From NCBI GenBank assembly GCA_902826155.1, contig CADEDU010000020.1, forward strand, positions 52,302-93,249: 40,948 nt of DNA. The letters run 5' to 3'. Positions 9,854-18,392 of the stretch are shown here, one piece after another. Each line of letters opens with the position of its first letter. Within the stretch, counting starts at the first letter, position 1. The notes below the pieces were generated by a model. That model saw only the letters and a list, made by a program, of their open reading frames with translations, had not been told where the DNA came from and made no database searches. The position numbers and the translations under genes are program-made. This stretch comes from an uncultured beta proteobacterium. GTDB taxonomy: Bacteria > Pseudomonadota > Gammaproteobacteria > Burkholderiales > SG8-39.

Positions 9854-11563
9854 ATGAACTCTCCGGTCGCTTCTCAAGCCAAGCGCCAGATCGGGCAGAT
9901 CCTGATCTCGCAGGGGATCCTCACCGAGGATCAACTGCGAATCGCCCTGCTCGAGCAGTTGAAGTCGAAGCAGCCGGTCGGCCGGCTGCTGGTGCAGCTC
10001 GGGTTCGTCACCGAGCCTACGCTGCGCGACGCGCTCTCCGAGAAGCTGAGTCTCGCGCCGGTCGATCTGACCCAGATCGTCGTCGATTCGGGCGCGCTGC
10101 GGCTGGTACCGCGTGATTTCGCCAAGCGCCACAACGTGTTCCCGGTCGCGCTTGACCGTGAACGCCGCCGCCTGATCCTGGCGGTCTCCGACGTCAACAA
10201 CATCGTCGCGGTCGACCAGGTTCGCGCTCAGTTGCGCGGCGAGCTCGATGTCGAGTTGCGCCTGTCTGGCGAGCAGGAAATCGCCCGGGCCATCGAACAG
10301 TTCTACGGGCATGAACTGTCGATCGATGGCATCTTGCACGAGATCGAGACCGGTGAGATCGACTACCAGAGCCTGCAGGCCTCTGGAGACGAATACAGCC
10401 AGCCGGTCGTACGTCTGATCTCGGCGCTGCTCGCGGACGCCGTCGAGCGCTCCGCCTCCGATATCCACTTCGAGCCCGAGCAGAATTTCCTGCGCATCCG
10501 TTACCGCATCGACGGTGTGCTGCGGCAGATCCGCTCACTGCACAAGACCTATTGGCCGGCGATGGCGGTGCGCATCAAGGTGATGGCGAAGATGAACATC
10601 GCCGAGACGCGTGCGCCGCAAGACGGACGCATATCGCTATCGCTCACCGGCCGCCAGGTCGATTTCCGCGTTGCCTCGCAAGTCACTACCCACGGCGAAA
10701 ACATCGTCCTGCGGATTCTCGATCGGCAGAAAGGAATCGTGCCGCTGGAGGGGCTGGGTCTGCAGCCCGAGCAACTGGGAATGCTCAAGCGCATGATTGC
10801 GCGGCCCGAAGGCGTGATCCTGGTAACCGGTCCGACCGGTAGCGGCAAGACCACCACGCTCTACTCGATCCTGAACCATATCAATCACGACGGGGTCAAC
10901 ATCATGACCCTGGAGGACCCGGTCGAGTATCCAATGGCGCTGATCCGCCAGACCTCGATCAACGAAGCGGCGAAGCTCGACTTCGCAAACGGCATCCGCT
11001 CTCTCATGCGCCAGGACCCGGACATCATCCTGGTAGGCGAGGTGCGCGACGAGGACACCGCGCAGATGGCGCTGCGCGCGGCAATGACCGGCCACCAGGT
11101 GTATTCGACGCTGCACTCCAACAACGCCGTCGGCGCGATTCCGCGGCTGATGGACAACGGCGTCAAATCCGAACTGATGGCCGGAAACATCATCGGCATC
11201 ATCGCGCAGCGGCTGGTGCGCCGCCTGTGCAAGCACTGCCGTCAGCCCTATCAGGCAACGCCGCAGGACTGCCAGGTGCTCAACGTCAAGCCCGACCGCC
11301 CCCCGGTGATTTATCGCAGCGTGGGTTGCGACCACTGTGAATACCAGGGCTACAAGGGCCGGCTGGCGATCATGGAGATCCTCAAATTCGATGCCGAGCT
11401 CGATGAAATGCTCGCGCAGGGCGTCACTTCTCGCGAGTTGTTACGCGCGGCCACGGCGCGAGGGTTCCGAACACTGGCCGATGATGGCGTGCGCCGAGTA
11501 ATCGACGGGACGACATCGCTCGACGAATTGTTCCGGGTTGTCGACCTGAGCGACCGGCTCTAG
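9854..11563 (+). CDS. mshE: MshE, filament assembly ATPase with MshEN-like N-terminus
   Basis: The GspE/PilB-type cytoplasmic hexameric motor that drives pilin polymerisation; 569 residues. The N-terminus has two 24-residue segments (QIGQILISQG... and PVGRLLVQLG...) separated by exactly five residues, the layout of the cyclic-di-GMP-binding MshEN domain. The ATPase core has Walker A GPTGSGKTTT near 326, an atypical Walker B ILVGEVRDEDTA and the His box TGHQVYSTLHSNNA. A zinc-binding four-cysteine region (CKHC...CDHC) lies near 459-496. A GTG three bases earlier at 9851 could also start it. The first Arg of each MshEN motif is replaced (Gln and Pro), so ligand binding is uncertain. Confidence 0.95.
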   Translation: MNSPVASQAKRQIGQILISQGILTEDQLRIALLEQLKSKQPVGRLLVQLGFVTEPTLRDALSEKLSLAPVDLTQIVVDSGALRLVPRDFAKRHNVFPVALDRERRRLILAVSDVNNIVAVDQVRAQLRGELDVELRLSGEQEIARAIEQFYGHELSIDGILHEIETGEIDYQSLQASGDEYSQPVVRLISALLADAVERSASDIHFEPEQNFLRIRYRIDGVLRQIRSLHKTYWPAMAVRIKVMAKMNIAETRAPQDGRISLSLTGRQVDFRVASQVTTHGENIVLRILDRQKGIVPLEGLGLQPEQLGMLKRMIARPEGVILVTGPTGSGKTTTLYSILNHINHDGVNIMTLEDPVEYPMALIRQTSINEAAKLDFANGIRSLMRQDPDIILVGEVRDEDTAQMALRAAMTGHQVYSTLHSNNAVGAIPRLMDNGVKSELMAGNIIGIIAQRLVRRLCKHCRQPYQATPQDCQVLNVKPDRPPVIYRSVGCDHCEYQGYKGRLAIMEILKFDAELDEMLAQGVTSRELLRAATARGFRTLADDGVRRVIDGTTSLDELFRVVDLSDRL

Positions 11564-11594
11564 CGAGCAGTCGCGTTATCACTGGGCTCGAACG

Positions 11595-12797
11595 ATGGCG
11601 CTGTTCAACTACAAGGCAGTCGATGCGCAGGGCAAACGCTCGATGGGACAGATCGAGGCGGTAAACGTCGTCGATCTGGAGCTTCGACTCAAGCGCATGG
11701 GGCTAGACCTCATCGTGGGCGGTCCGTCGCGCGGCAGCGCGATCGGGATAGGCACCAGCGTCAAGCGCGTCGATCTGATCAATTTCTGCTTCCATCTGGA
11801 GCAGATGACGCGCTCGGGCGTGTTGCTCACCGACAGCCTGACCGATCTGCGCGACAGCGTCGAGAACATCAAATTTCGGCAGGTGATCTCGGGCCTGATC
11901 GAGGGAATTCAGGGCGGCCAGAATCTCTCGCAATCGCTCGCGCTGTACCCAAACGTGTTCGATGGCGTGTTTCGCGCGCTGGTCAAAGCGGGCGAGGAGA
12001 CCGGGCGGCTACCCGAAGTCCTGAGGAGCCTGGGCGACAAGCTGCGCTGGGAAGACGAACTGACGTCGCAGACCAAGCGCGCGCTCGTCTATCCGGCGAT
12101 CGTCTTGAGTCTGGTCGTGTTCGTCGTCTTCTTCCTGATGCTGTGGCTCGTGCCGCAACTGATCGGCTTCATCAAGAACGTCGGTCAGACGATCCCGCTG
12201 CACACGCGGATACTCATCGCAGTGTCGGAATTCTTCGTGAATTTCTGGTGGCTGGTGATTCTGCTGCCGATCGCAGTAGGCACCAGCCTCACATATGTCG
12301 TGCGAACCAATCCGCTCGCGCGCTACCGTTTCGATGCGTTCCTGTTGCGACTGCCGCTAGTCGGAAACGTGCTTCGCAAGATCATCCTGTCGCGCTTTGC
12401 CAGCATCTTTGCGCTGCTCTACTCGTCGGGTATCACGATCCTCGATGCGATCCGATCTTCGGAGGAAACGGCCGGCAATCGCGTGATCCAGGAGGGCCTG
12501 CGCCAGGCCGGGCAGCACATCGCCGAAGGCAAGACGGTAACCGCCGCCTTCCAGGAGGTCGATATGTTCCCCTCGCTGGTCATCCGCATGCTGCGGGTCG
12601 GCGAGAACACCGGCAGTCTCGATACCGCGCTGATGAACGTGAGCTATTTCTACAATCGCGAGGTGCGCGAGAGTATTGCCAAACTGCAGTCGCTGATCGA
12701 ACCGATCCTCACCGTGGTGCTTGGCCTGTTGCTGCTATGGGTCATGCTCTCGGTGCTTGGCCCGATCTACGACACGATCTCGAAGCTCAAGTTCTGA
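11595..12797 (+). CDS. mshG: MshG/PilC/GspF-type inner-membrane platform protein
   Basis: The polytopic inner-membrane protein on which the filament is built, coupled to the MshE motor. Its 400 residues show the two-repeat T2SF architecture: a cytoplasmic helical domain with FCFHLEQMTRSGV, a hydrophobic segment VVFVVFFLMLWLVPQL, a second segment FWWLVILLPIAV, a second T2SF domain containing FASIFALLYSSGI and MLRVGENTGSL, and a terminal helix LTVVLGLLLLWVMLSVLGPIY. The length is normal for the family. It sits 31 bases after mshE and 26 bases before the mshI-like gene, so it is in the same operon. Confidence 0.95.
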   Translation: MALFNYKAVDAQGKRSMGQIEAVNVVDLELRLKRMGLDLIVGGPSRGSAIGIGTSVKRVDLINFCFHLEQMTRSGVLLTDSLTDLRDSVENIKFRQVISGLIEGIQGGQNLSQSLALYPNVFDGVFRALVKAGEETGRLPEVLRSLGDKLRWEDELTSQTKRALVYPAIVLSLVVFVVFFLMLWLVPQLIGFIKNVGQTIPLHTRILIAVSEFFVNFWWLVILLPIAVGTSLTYVVRTNPLARYRFDAFLLRLPLVGNVLRKIILSRFASIFALLYSSGITILDAIRSSEETAGNRVIQEGLRQAGQHIAEGKTVTAAFQEVDMFPSLVIRMLRVGENTGSLDTALMNVSYFYNREVRESIAKLQSLIEPILTVVLGLLLLWVMLSVLGPIYDTISKLKF

Positions 12798-12823
12798 CGA
12801 GCCCGAAGCTCTAGGATCTCCGC

Positions 12824-14410
12824 ATGCCCGATCGCCGCCTCATCTATCTGACTTCCTGGCGCGCCACCGCGTACGTTTCGCGGCGCGGCCAGCTCATGCT
12901 TGGGCCAACGTTCGCCAACGACGAAGACGGCCACCAGCAGTTCGCGAACTATCTGCGTGAATTGCCGCGCAACACCCTACTGCACGTGCTGGCCGACATC
13001 GTGGAGGAGGACTTCCATGTCGACGTCATTCCTTACGTCCGCGGTAGCGATCGATCGCAGTTGATCGCGCGGCGTCTGGCGCAGCGGTATCGCGACACCA
13101 GCCTGTCGCTTGCGTTGTCGCTTGGCACCGAGAAGACGCAGCGTCGCGACGAACGATTGCTGCTCAGCTCGTTCACGAACACGCAGCTATTCCAGCCCTG
13201 GCTCGATGTGCTGCAACGCAGTGAACTGCCGGTCGTGGGTGTCTACTCGGTTGCCCTCGTGGCCGCAGCGCTCGCCAATCGACTCGGGTATGGCATCAAG
13301 GAACGCTGCCTGCTGGTAAGCCTGCAACCTGCCGGCCTGCGCCAGTCGATGGTGTGGGAACGCAAGGTCCGCTTCAGCCGCCTCGGACCGCTGGAGCCGG
13401 CCGATGCCGATCAGCCGGCACGGGTCGCCGCGGCATTCGCCGGCGAGACGATTCGCATCCACCAGTACCTCACCGCGGTCCGCATGCTGCCGCGTGAAGG
13501 CCCTCCGGTAGACGTGTTGTTGATTGCGCCCTCGGGCCGTAAGCAACTGCTGGCAGCGGCCGCATCGGACACGCCGCAGCTCAAGTACCACATTGTCGAA
13601 GTCGGGGAGGCCGCGCAGCGCATCGGTCTGCGCGACTACCCCGCGCATGCCGGGGCCGAAGCGCTCTATCTGCACCTGCTGGCCACAACCACGCCCAAGC
13701 AGCAGTACGCGACCGAGCCCATTCGCGAACGCTATCGGAGCTGGCAAGGCCGGATGGCGTTGCTCTTCGGTGGTGGCGCGATGAGTGCAGCTTGCCTGCT
13801 GCTCTCCGGCGTTCAGTGGTTCAACATCATGGAAGCACGCAGCCGCACGATCGAGGAGCAGCAGCGCGCCCGCGCAGTGGCAGAAGACTACGCCCGGGTC
13901 ACCAAGAGCTTCCCGCGTGTGCCGACATCGTCGGAAAACCTGAAATTCACCGTCGAGAACTACTCCAGGCTGCTGAAGCAGACGCAGACCCCACAGGCGC
14001 TGCTGGTCGATCTGTCGGCTGCGCTCGATGCCGCGCCGCTGCTGCAGGTGGAATCGTTGCGTTGGGAGGCGGCGGTCAATCCGCGCGATCGTAACCGCGA
14101 TAACACCAAGCCGCCCGCGCCGCAGCAGCAGCCCTCAGCCGGTGCCCCAGCTGCGCCGGAGGTCCGCTACGACTTGGTCGAGATCCACGGTCGCGTCACG
14201 CAGATTCCATCGAGCAATTACCGTGCGCTGGCCGCGGCGGTCAATGAGATGGCCGATCGACTGCGTCAGCGTCCCGGCGTCGAGGTGATCTCGACACGCT
14301 TGCCGTTCGACATCGGTTCGGAGGCGAGCCTGTCAGGCGACCTGTCCGAAACCCGGCCCCCGGAGACGCCGCGTTTCGTCATCACTTTCGGACGGAGGAT
14401 CGGCTCATGA
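12824..14410 (+). CDS. MshI-like protein: actin-fold-like domain fused to PilN-like domain
   Basis: A 528-residue protein at the position of mshI. Residues 1-300 have the strand/helix pattern of an actin-like PilM/GspL cytoplasmic domain, though I see no clean nucleotide-binding motif. A transmembrane helix near 307-327 (MALLFGGGAMSAACLLLSG) is followed by a coiled-coil and a PilN-like periplasmic ferredoxin-like region. It therefore looks like PilM and PilN in one chain, as in GspL. It would link the MshE motor to the MshJ/MshK parts. Its stop overlaps the next start by ATGA. Assignment rests on layout and position more than on motifs. Confidence 0.7.
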   Translation: MPDRRLIYLTSWRATAYVSRRGQLMLGPTFANDEDGHQQFANYLRELPRNTLLHVLADIVEEDFHVDVIPYVRGSDRSQLIARRLAQRYRDTSLSLALSLGTEKTQRRDERLLLSSFTNTQLFQPWLDVLQRSELPVVGVYSVALVAAALANRLGYGIKERCLLVSLQPAGLRQSMVWERKVRFSRLGPLEPADADQPARVAAAFAGETIRIHQYLTAVRMLPREGPPVDVLLIAPSGRKQLLAAAASDTPQLKYHIVEVGEAAQRIGLRDYPAHAGAEALYLHLLATTTPKQQYATEPIRERYRSWQGRMALLFGGGAMSAACLLLSGVQWFNIMEARSRTIEEQQRARAVAEDYARVTKSFPRVPTSSENLKFTVENYSRLLKQTQTPQALLVDLSAALDAAPLLQVESLRWEAAVNPRDRNRDNTKPPAPQQQPSAGAPAAPEVRYDLVEIHGRVTQIPSSNYRALAAAVNEMADRLRQRPGVEVISTRLPFDIGSEASLSGDLSETRPPETPRFVITFGRRIGS

Positions 14411-15015
14411 ACGTAGGCCGCGAAACACTGAAGCCGCTGCTCGTCCCAGGGCTGATTTCGCTGGTGCTCGTTGCCGCCGGGATCGCCGTGCTGATGGTCA
14501 CCGATGGCATCTTGAAGCAGGCCAATGCCGAGCTGATGCGCGCACGCAGTGAGCGCGTGGGCGTTCAGTCGAGGCTGTCGCAGGCGACCGATGAGGAACG
14601 ACAGGTTCGTGAGCGGCTGGCCGACTATCAGAAACTGCGGCAAAGGGGCGTGCTGGGCGAGGAACGCCGGCTCGACTGGATCGAGACCATCAAAGAGATC
14701 CACAAGGATCGTGGGTTGTACGACATCAAGTACGCAATCGAACCACGAAAGGTCGCGGAGCATCTTGGATTGCGGGGAAACAACGATGTCGACTTCATGT
14801 CTAGTCCCATGCGGCTGGAAGTCGCGATGCTCCACGAGGGGGATCTGATCAGCCTGCTGGCCGATATGCGAACCCGGCTTGCACCACACGTGTACGAGCG
14901 CTCGTGTCGCGTCGACCGGGTGCAGTCCCCGCAGGTCGGCTATGGCCCCCAACTGCGGGCCGAGTGCACGCTCGACCTGATCACGATTCGTGATCGCACC
15001 GCAAGCAATCTGTAG
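14407..15015 (+). CDS. MshJ/PilO-like inner-membrane protein
   Basis: A 202-residue bitopic protein: a short cytoplasmic N-terminus, a hydrophobic helix at about 11-34 (LLVPGLISLVLVAAGIAVLMV), a coiled-coil region rich in Glu/Arg/Gln, then a compact periplasmic domain. This is the build of PilO, GspM and MshJ, which form heterodimers with the PilN/GspL-type protein encoded just upstream. The ATG overlaps the upstream stop by four bases, supporting translational coupling. The sequence is divergent, so the call depends on topology and gene order. Confidence 0.68.
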   Translation: MNVGRETLKPLLVPGLISLVLVAAGIAVLMVTDGILKQANAELMRARSERVGVQSRLSQATDEERQVRERLADYQKLRQRGVLGEERRLDWIETIKEIHKDRGLYDIKYAIEPRKVAEHLGLRGNNDVDFMSSPMRLEVAMLHEGDLISLLADMRTRLAPHVYERSCRVDRVQSPQVGYGPQLRAECTLDLITIRDRTASNL

Positions 15016-15024
15016 AGGCGATTC

Positions 15025-15477
15025 ATGTCCACGCACCGCTTCGCTCTGCTAACAGTAATGCTCGTAACCGCTCTCGCCTCGTCGCGCGTGGCCGCAGCCG
15101 ACGTCGGCAGGCTGTTCTTCACGCCCGCCGAACGTGGTGCCCTGGAAGGCCGTCGAGGTGCAACATACAAGCCACGCGAGCCGGCGCCGCAACCTGCTGC
15201 TGCACCAGCACAGCCTGTTGCAGAGGGCGAACCACCGCCGCCGCCGGCACCGGTCACGTTGAACGGACATATCGTCAGCTCAAACGGGCGGTCCACCACG
15301 TGGATCAACAACGTGCCGCGCTACGACAGCTTCCGTGCGGGTGGCGATGGTCAGATTGCGATTCCAACCGGCGAAGGCGCGCGCCGTGCGCCGCTCAAAG
15401 TGGGGCAAACCTTCGATGCGCGGGGTGGCGTGCGCGACGCCGTCGGCAACAAAGCCGTGAGCGTCGGCAAACGCTGA
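15025..15477 (+). CDS. MshK/PilP-like small periplasmic protein
   Basis: A 150-residue exported protein. It has a signal peptide (MSTHRFALLTVMLVTALASS, cleavage expected after the Ala-Ala near 26), a Pro-rich linker (PQPAAAPAQPVAEGEPPPPP) and a C-terminal domain beginning LNGHIVSSNGRSTTWINNVP. The last part resembles the HR domain of PilP/GspC/MshK that bridges the inner-membrane complex and the secretin. It ends the machine-building part of the locus; a 113-base gap follows before the prepilin genes. Assignment is by signal, layout and position. Confidence 0.65.
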   Translation: MSTHRFALLTVMLVTALASSRVAAADVGRLFFTPAERGALEGRRGATYKPREPAPQPAAAPAQPVAEGEPPPPPAPVTLNGHIVSSNGRSTTWINNVPRYDSFRAGGDGQIAIPTGEGARRAPLKVGQTFDARGGVRDAVGNKAVSVGKR

Positions 15478-15550
15478 CACCAGGCGCGAGTTCGTCCCCC
15501 GCCCAGCGCCCGCTCGGCGCGGCAAGGCGCAAATCGCAGCTCCAGGGCAG

Positions 15551-15556
15551 TAGAAT
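15551..15556 (+). promoter_or_regulatory. Possible -10 (TAGAAT) before the first tip module
   Basis: TAGAAT matches the -10 consensus at five of six bases and lies 35 bases before the 15591 start, but no recognisable -35 is present. It might give the prepilin genes a transcript separate from the machinery genes. Confidence 0.22.
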
Positions 15557-15590
15557 CCCGCGCTCCTCCTCCGAGTGCGATTGATCGACG

Positions 15591-17285
15591 ATGAAGCGTC
15601 AGCGCGGCTATGCGGTCGCGGTCTTCCTGGTCTTGCTGATCATGGGCTTCCTCGCTTCGCTCGTGAGCCAGCTCGGGACAGTAGACTCCGCCGCGATCGC
15701 CGAGCGTGATCTCAGGAACGCTGCCGTCTTCCAGGAAGCGCGAAACGCGCTGTTGGCCTGGGCGGCCAATCATCCGCAAAACCCAGGCAACAGAAACACG
15801 ACCCCGTGCACACCTGTCGATGCGGCCGGTCCTCCATGCCCTGATCGTCCGGGTGCGCTCCCATGCCCCGATCGTAACAACGACGGCTGGGCAGACGGGC
15901 CGTGCGACGCTGCCAACCTGCAAACCGGGCGATTCCCCTGGCGCACGCTCAACGCGCCAGATCTGCGCGACGACAGTGGCGAGCGGTTGTGGTACGCGGT
16001 CTCCGCCAATTTCCGCCATCAGACGACTCATCCGGGTCCGTTCGCGGTCAATGCATTCACGCAGGGCACGCTGACCCTCTGCCTCAACGGCGGCGGAGCG
16101 TGCCCCGGTGCCGGACAAATAGCAACCAATCTGGCTGCCGTAATCATCGCACCGCGCGCAGCCTTGCCCGGTCAGAACCGTAGCGGGGGAAATATCAATC
16201 TGCTCGCGCACTACCTCGAAGCGCGCAACGCCGCCCCGGGCGTGCTGTTCGATACGGCACCGTCAACCGTGAATCCGGCTTTCAACGACACCATACTTCC
16301 CATCTCACAGACCGAGTTGATGGATGCGGTCATCCCGGTCGTCTCCGAGCGTCTGCGAACAACGGTGCGGCCGGCGATCATCGCCTCGTACGATCCCACC
16401 ACGGCCAACTCGCCGCGCTGGCAAGGGTTGCCATATCCGGTGGCGTTTTCCGACCCGCGAACGGCGAACTTCGACGGGACCGGCGCCGCGTTGCCATCGC
16501 CGATGGAAGGACTCATGCCTGCCCATGGCGCGGCGGCGCAAGTGTTCTGGGTGCCAGGCAGTGCTTCATTTATCGCTGGTGCGCCATTCGGCTCGACCAT
16601 CACCTGCACGGTGGAAGGTTCTGGTGTTTACAACTGCTCGGTCAATCTTGGTGCCGGTCCGTATCCAGTCAATGTCACGATCGGTGCGCTGGTTCGCAAT
16701 GTCGGCAGGGCTTTCGTTCTCCCGTACACCCCCGCTTCCATTGTCGACCCACTACCACCATCACCACTACCACCACTCACAAACGTTGGTGCAGTGGGCC
16801 CCGTACAGCACGGAACATTCGGTCCGATGAATGTCGATGCACAAGTAGATGTGCAACTCTCGATTCTCGGTAGTCCGGCTACGTTCGTCCTCACACGGCC
16901 TCGACTGGATCCCGCACTTACGGATCCGACGCTTGCTTTCGGCGCACTCACCGCTTGGTTCACGCGCAACCAGTGGCATCGCAATGTCTATTATGCTGTG
17001 GCGCCGCGGGCTTTCGGACTCAACTGGGCTACGCCTTGCGCAAGTCTGGGCTGCCTGCAGATCACAATGCAGGACATGGCCAGCGGAACATCCGCTATAC
17101 AGAACAACATGGACGGGGTGATGGTGCTGATGGGTCGCAGTCTCGTCACGCTTGGCACCCCAGACAACAATCCTGCCAACTACCTCGAACTCGTCAATCG
17201 GCCGCTCGGAGGAAACCACTTGCAGTTCGTCACCGGGCCCGCCCGGCCAACATTCAATGATCGCGCCGTATCGGCCCATCCATGA
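15591..17285 (+). CDS. Large GspK/PilX-like prepilin, tip module 1
   Basis: A 564-residue protein with a very short leader and type IV prepilin-like start: MKRQRG then YAVAVFLVLLIMGFLASLVS. Cleavage by prepilin peptidase would fall after Gly6. The usual Glu at mature position 5 is Val11, as in GspK/PilX-type tip subunits. The globular part has LPCPDRNNDG at about 90-99, a calcium-loop-like Asp94-Asp102, then PWRTL and RLWYAV, several cysteines, a Pro-rich spacer (DPLPPSPLPPL) and WHRNVYYAV. It is about 49% longer than even a large GspK. It is homologous throughout to the product at 18393, and its stop overlaps the next gene by ATGA. I infer a filament-tip or adhesive role. Confidence 0.72.
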   Translation: MKRQRGYAVAVFLVLLIMGFLASLVSQLGTVDSAAIAERDLRNAAVFQEARNALLAWAANHPQNPGNRNTTPCTPVDAAGPPCPDRPGALPCPDRNNDGWADGPCDAANLQTGRFPWRTLNAPDLRDDSGERLWYAVSANFRHQTTHPGPFAVNAFTQGTLTLCLNGGGACPGAGQIATNLAAVIIAPRAALPGQNRSGGNINLLAHYLEARNAAPGVLFDTAPSTVNPAFNDTILPISQTELMDAVIPVVSERLRTTVRPAIIASYDPTTANSPRWQGLPYPVAFSDPRTANFDGTGAALPSPMEGLMPAHGAAAQVFWVPGSASFIAGAPFGSTITCTVEGSGVYNCSVNLGAGPYPVNVTIGALVRNVGRAFVLPYTPASIVDPLPPSPLPPLTNVGAVGPVQHGTFGPMNVDAQVDVQLSILGSPATFVLTRPRLDPALTDPTLAFGALTAWFTRNQWHRNVYYAVAPRAFGLNWATPCASLGCLQITMQDMASGTSAIQNNMDGVMVLMGRSLVTLGTPDNNPANYLELVNRPLGGNHLQFVTGPARPTFNDRAVSAHP

Positions 17286-18190
17286 CGCGCCTCGAATCTC
17301 CCCGGCGAACCGCGATCCGAAAGGCACGACAACGCGCTTTTACGCTTACCGAGCTGACGGTTGCGCTGCTGATTCTCTCCTTCCTGATCGGCGGACTCAT
17401 CATGCCGTTATGGCGTCAGATCGAGGCCTCGCGAGGTCGCGACACGCAGAAGATGCTGGAGTCAGTCCGTGAAGCAATCATTGGATTCGCCGTCATCAAC
17501 GGTCGATTGCCCTGCCCGGCGAATCCGGCACTCGCGACCACAGCGGCTGGTGCGGGCGTCGAAGCGACAGTGGCTGCTGGCCCGCCCGCTGCGCCGACTG
17601 GCCCAATTCCAGTACCCGTCGCCCCGTTCAATTTGTGGTGCGCGACCAGCAACCCCGGGTTGGGGCCTGTCGGCGGCGCGGGGATCAGTATCGGCGTCGT
17701 CCCCTGGATCACGCTGGGCGTGCCGGAAACCGACGGATGGGGCCGTCGGATCACATACGCCGTGACGACCGCCTACGCGGATAACGGGTGGTGTCCCTCC
17801 ACCATCCCCGCCGGAAGCGGCTCAAGTTTCTGCGTCACGCACCCTGGGAACGTGACCTTTCGGACACGTGCGGCTGCGGGCCCAGTGGGTGGAGTACCCG
17901 CCACCACTGTCGCAGCGGTAATCATCTCGCACGGTCCAAACGGCTACAACGCATCGTTGCCGACAGGTGCCGCGATGCCTGCCAACCCAGTCGCCAACGC
18001 GTTCGACGAGAACACCAATAACCCAGGGATCGCCACGGCGAACTTCATCACTCGCGACGTGTGGCCCGCCATTGCCGGCTGCAACGACAACGCCGGCGGC
18101 AGCCCAATGTGCGAGTTCGACGATCTGGTGCTCGGGATCGACATGGGCCGACTCGTCAATCGCATGGTCACCGCTGGCCGCCTGCCCTAG
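17282..18190 (+). CDS. Minor prepilin, tip module 1
   Basis: A 302-residue prepilin-like protein. The leader is basic (residues 1-19) and the N-terminal helix reads FTLTELTVALLILSFLIGGL, with Glu24 at mature position 5. The residue before the cleavage point is Ala19 instead of the usual Gly, which can be tolerated but is less common. The body contains RLPCPANP, VVPWITLGVPETDGWGRRITYAV and a late CNDNAGGSPMCEFDD segment. The same LPCP...PW.TLG.PE.D.WG.R.TY.V pattern recurs in the 19976 product, its paralogue. It overlaps the large prepilin upstream by four bases, so the pair is probably made and assembled together. Confidence 0.72.
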   Translation: MTRLESPRRTAIRKARQRAFTLTELTVALLILSFLIGGLIMPLWRQIEASRGRDTQKMLESVREAIIGFAVINGRLPCPANPALATTAAGAGVEATVAAGPPAAPTGPIPVPVAPFNLWCATSNPGLGPVGGAGISIGVVPWITLGVPETDGWGRRITYAVTTAYADNGWCPSTIPAGSGSSFCVTHPGNVTFRTRAAAGPVGGVPATTVAAVIISHGPNGYNASLPTGAAMPANPVANAFDENTNNPGIATANFITRDVWPAIAGCNDNAGGSPMCEFDDLVLGIDMGRLVNRMVTAGRLP

Positions 18191-18260
18191 CGGCGCGAGC
18201 CTCGAGCGCGCGGTCCACACGTCCAACAACGCTCGTCCATCAAGCTAGTGCGTTGGGTCT

Positions 18261-18288
18261 AACGCGCGCTGCAAGCGCGTTCCTACAA
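18261..18288 (-). repeat. REP-like palindromic element
   Basis: Read on the minus strand the element is TTGTAGGAACGCG followed by the rest of a short palindrome. On the plus strand arms AACGCGC (18261-18267) and GCGCGTT (18275-18281) can pair, and an alternative 6-bp stem CGCGCT/AGCGCG with a three-base loop is possible. A GTAGG head beside a GC-rich hairpin is the form of REP elements known in several proteobacteria. It lies in the spacer between the two tip modules. Only one copy is seen here. Confidence 0.45.
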
Positions 18289-18392
18289 TCCCCCGTACTT
18301 CTCCAGTCATCGACACGCACGGTGTCGGCGCAGGAGAAGCAATAGAAGGCCGCGGCGACAGCCCGGCACGAACACTAAACGGGGGTAACAAC

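Noticed and set aside
16740..16785. Short CCACCA-type repeats inside the first large tip gene
   Set aside because: They encode a Pro-rich linker (DPLPPSPLPPL) within the gene and need no separate explanation.
18310..18392. Possible GEMM cyclic-di-GMP riboswitch before the second tip module
   Set aside because: A hairpin CGACAC/GTGTCG with CACGCA nearby is suggestive, but the second conserved GEMM half and tetraloop receptor are not found.
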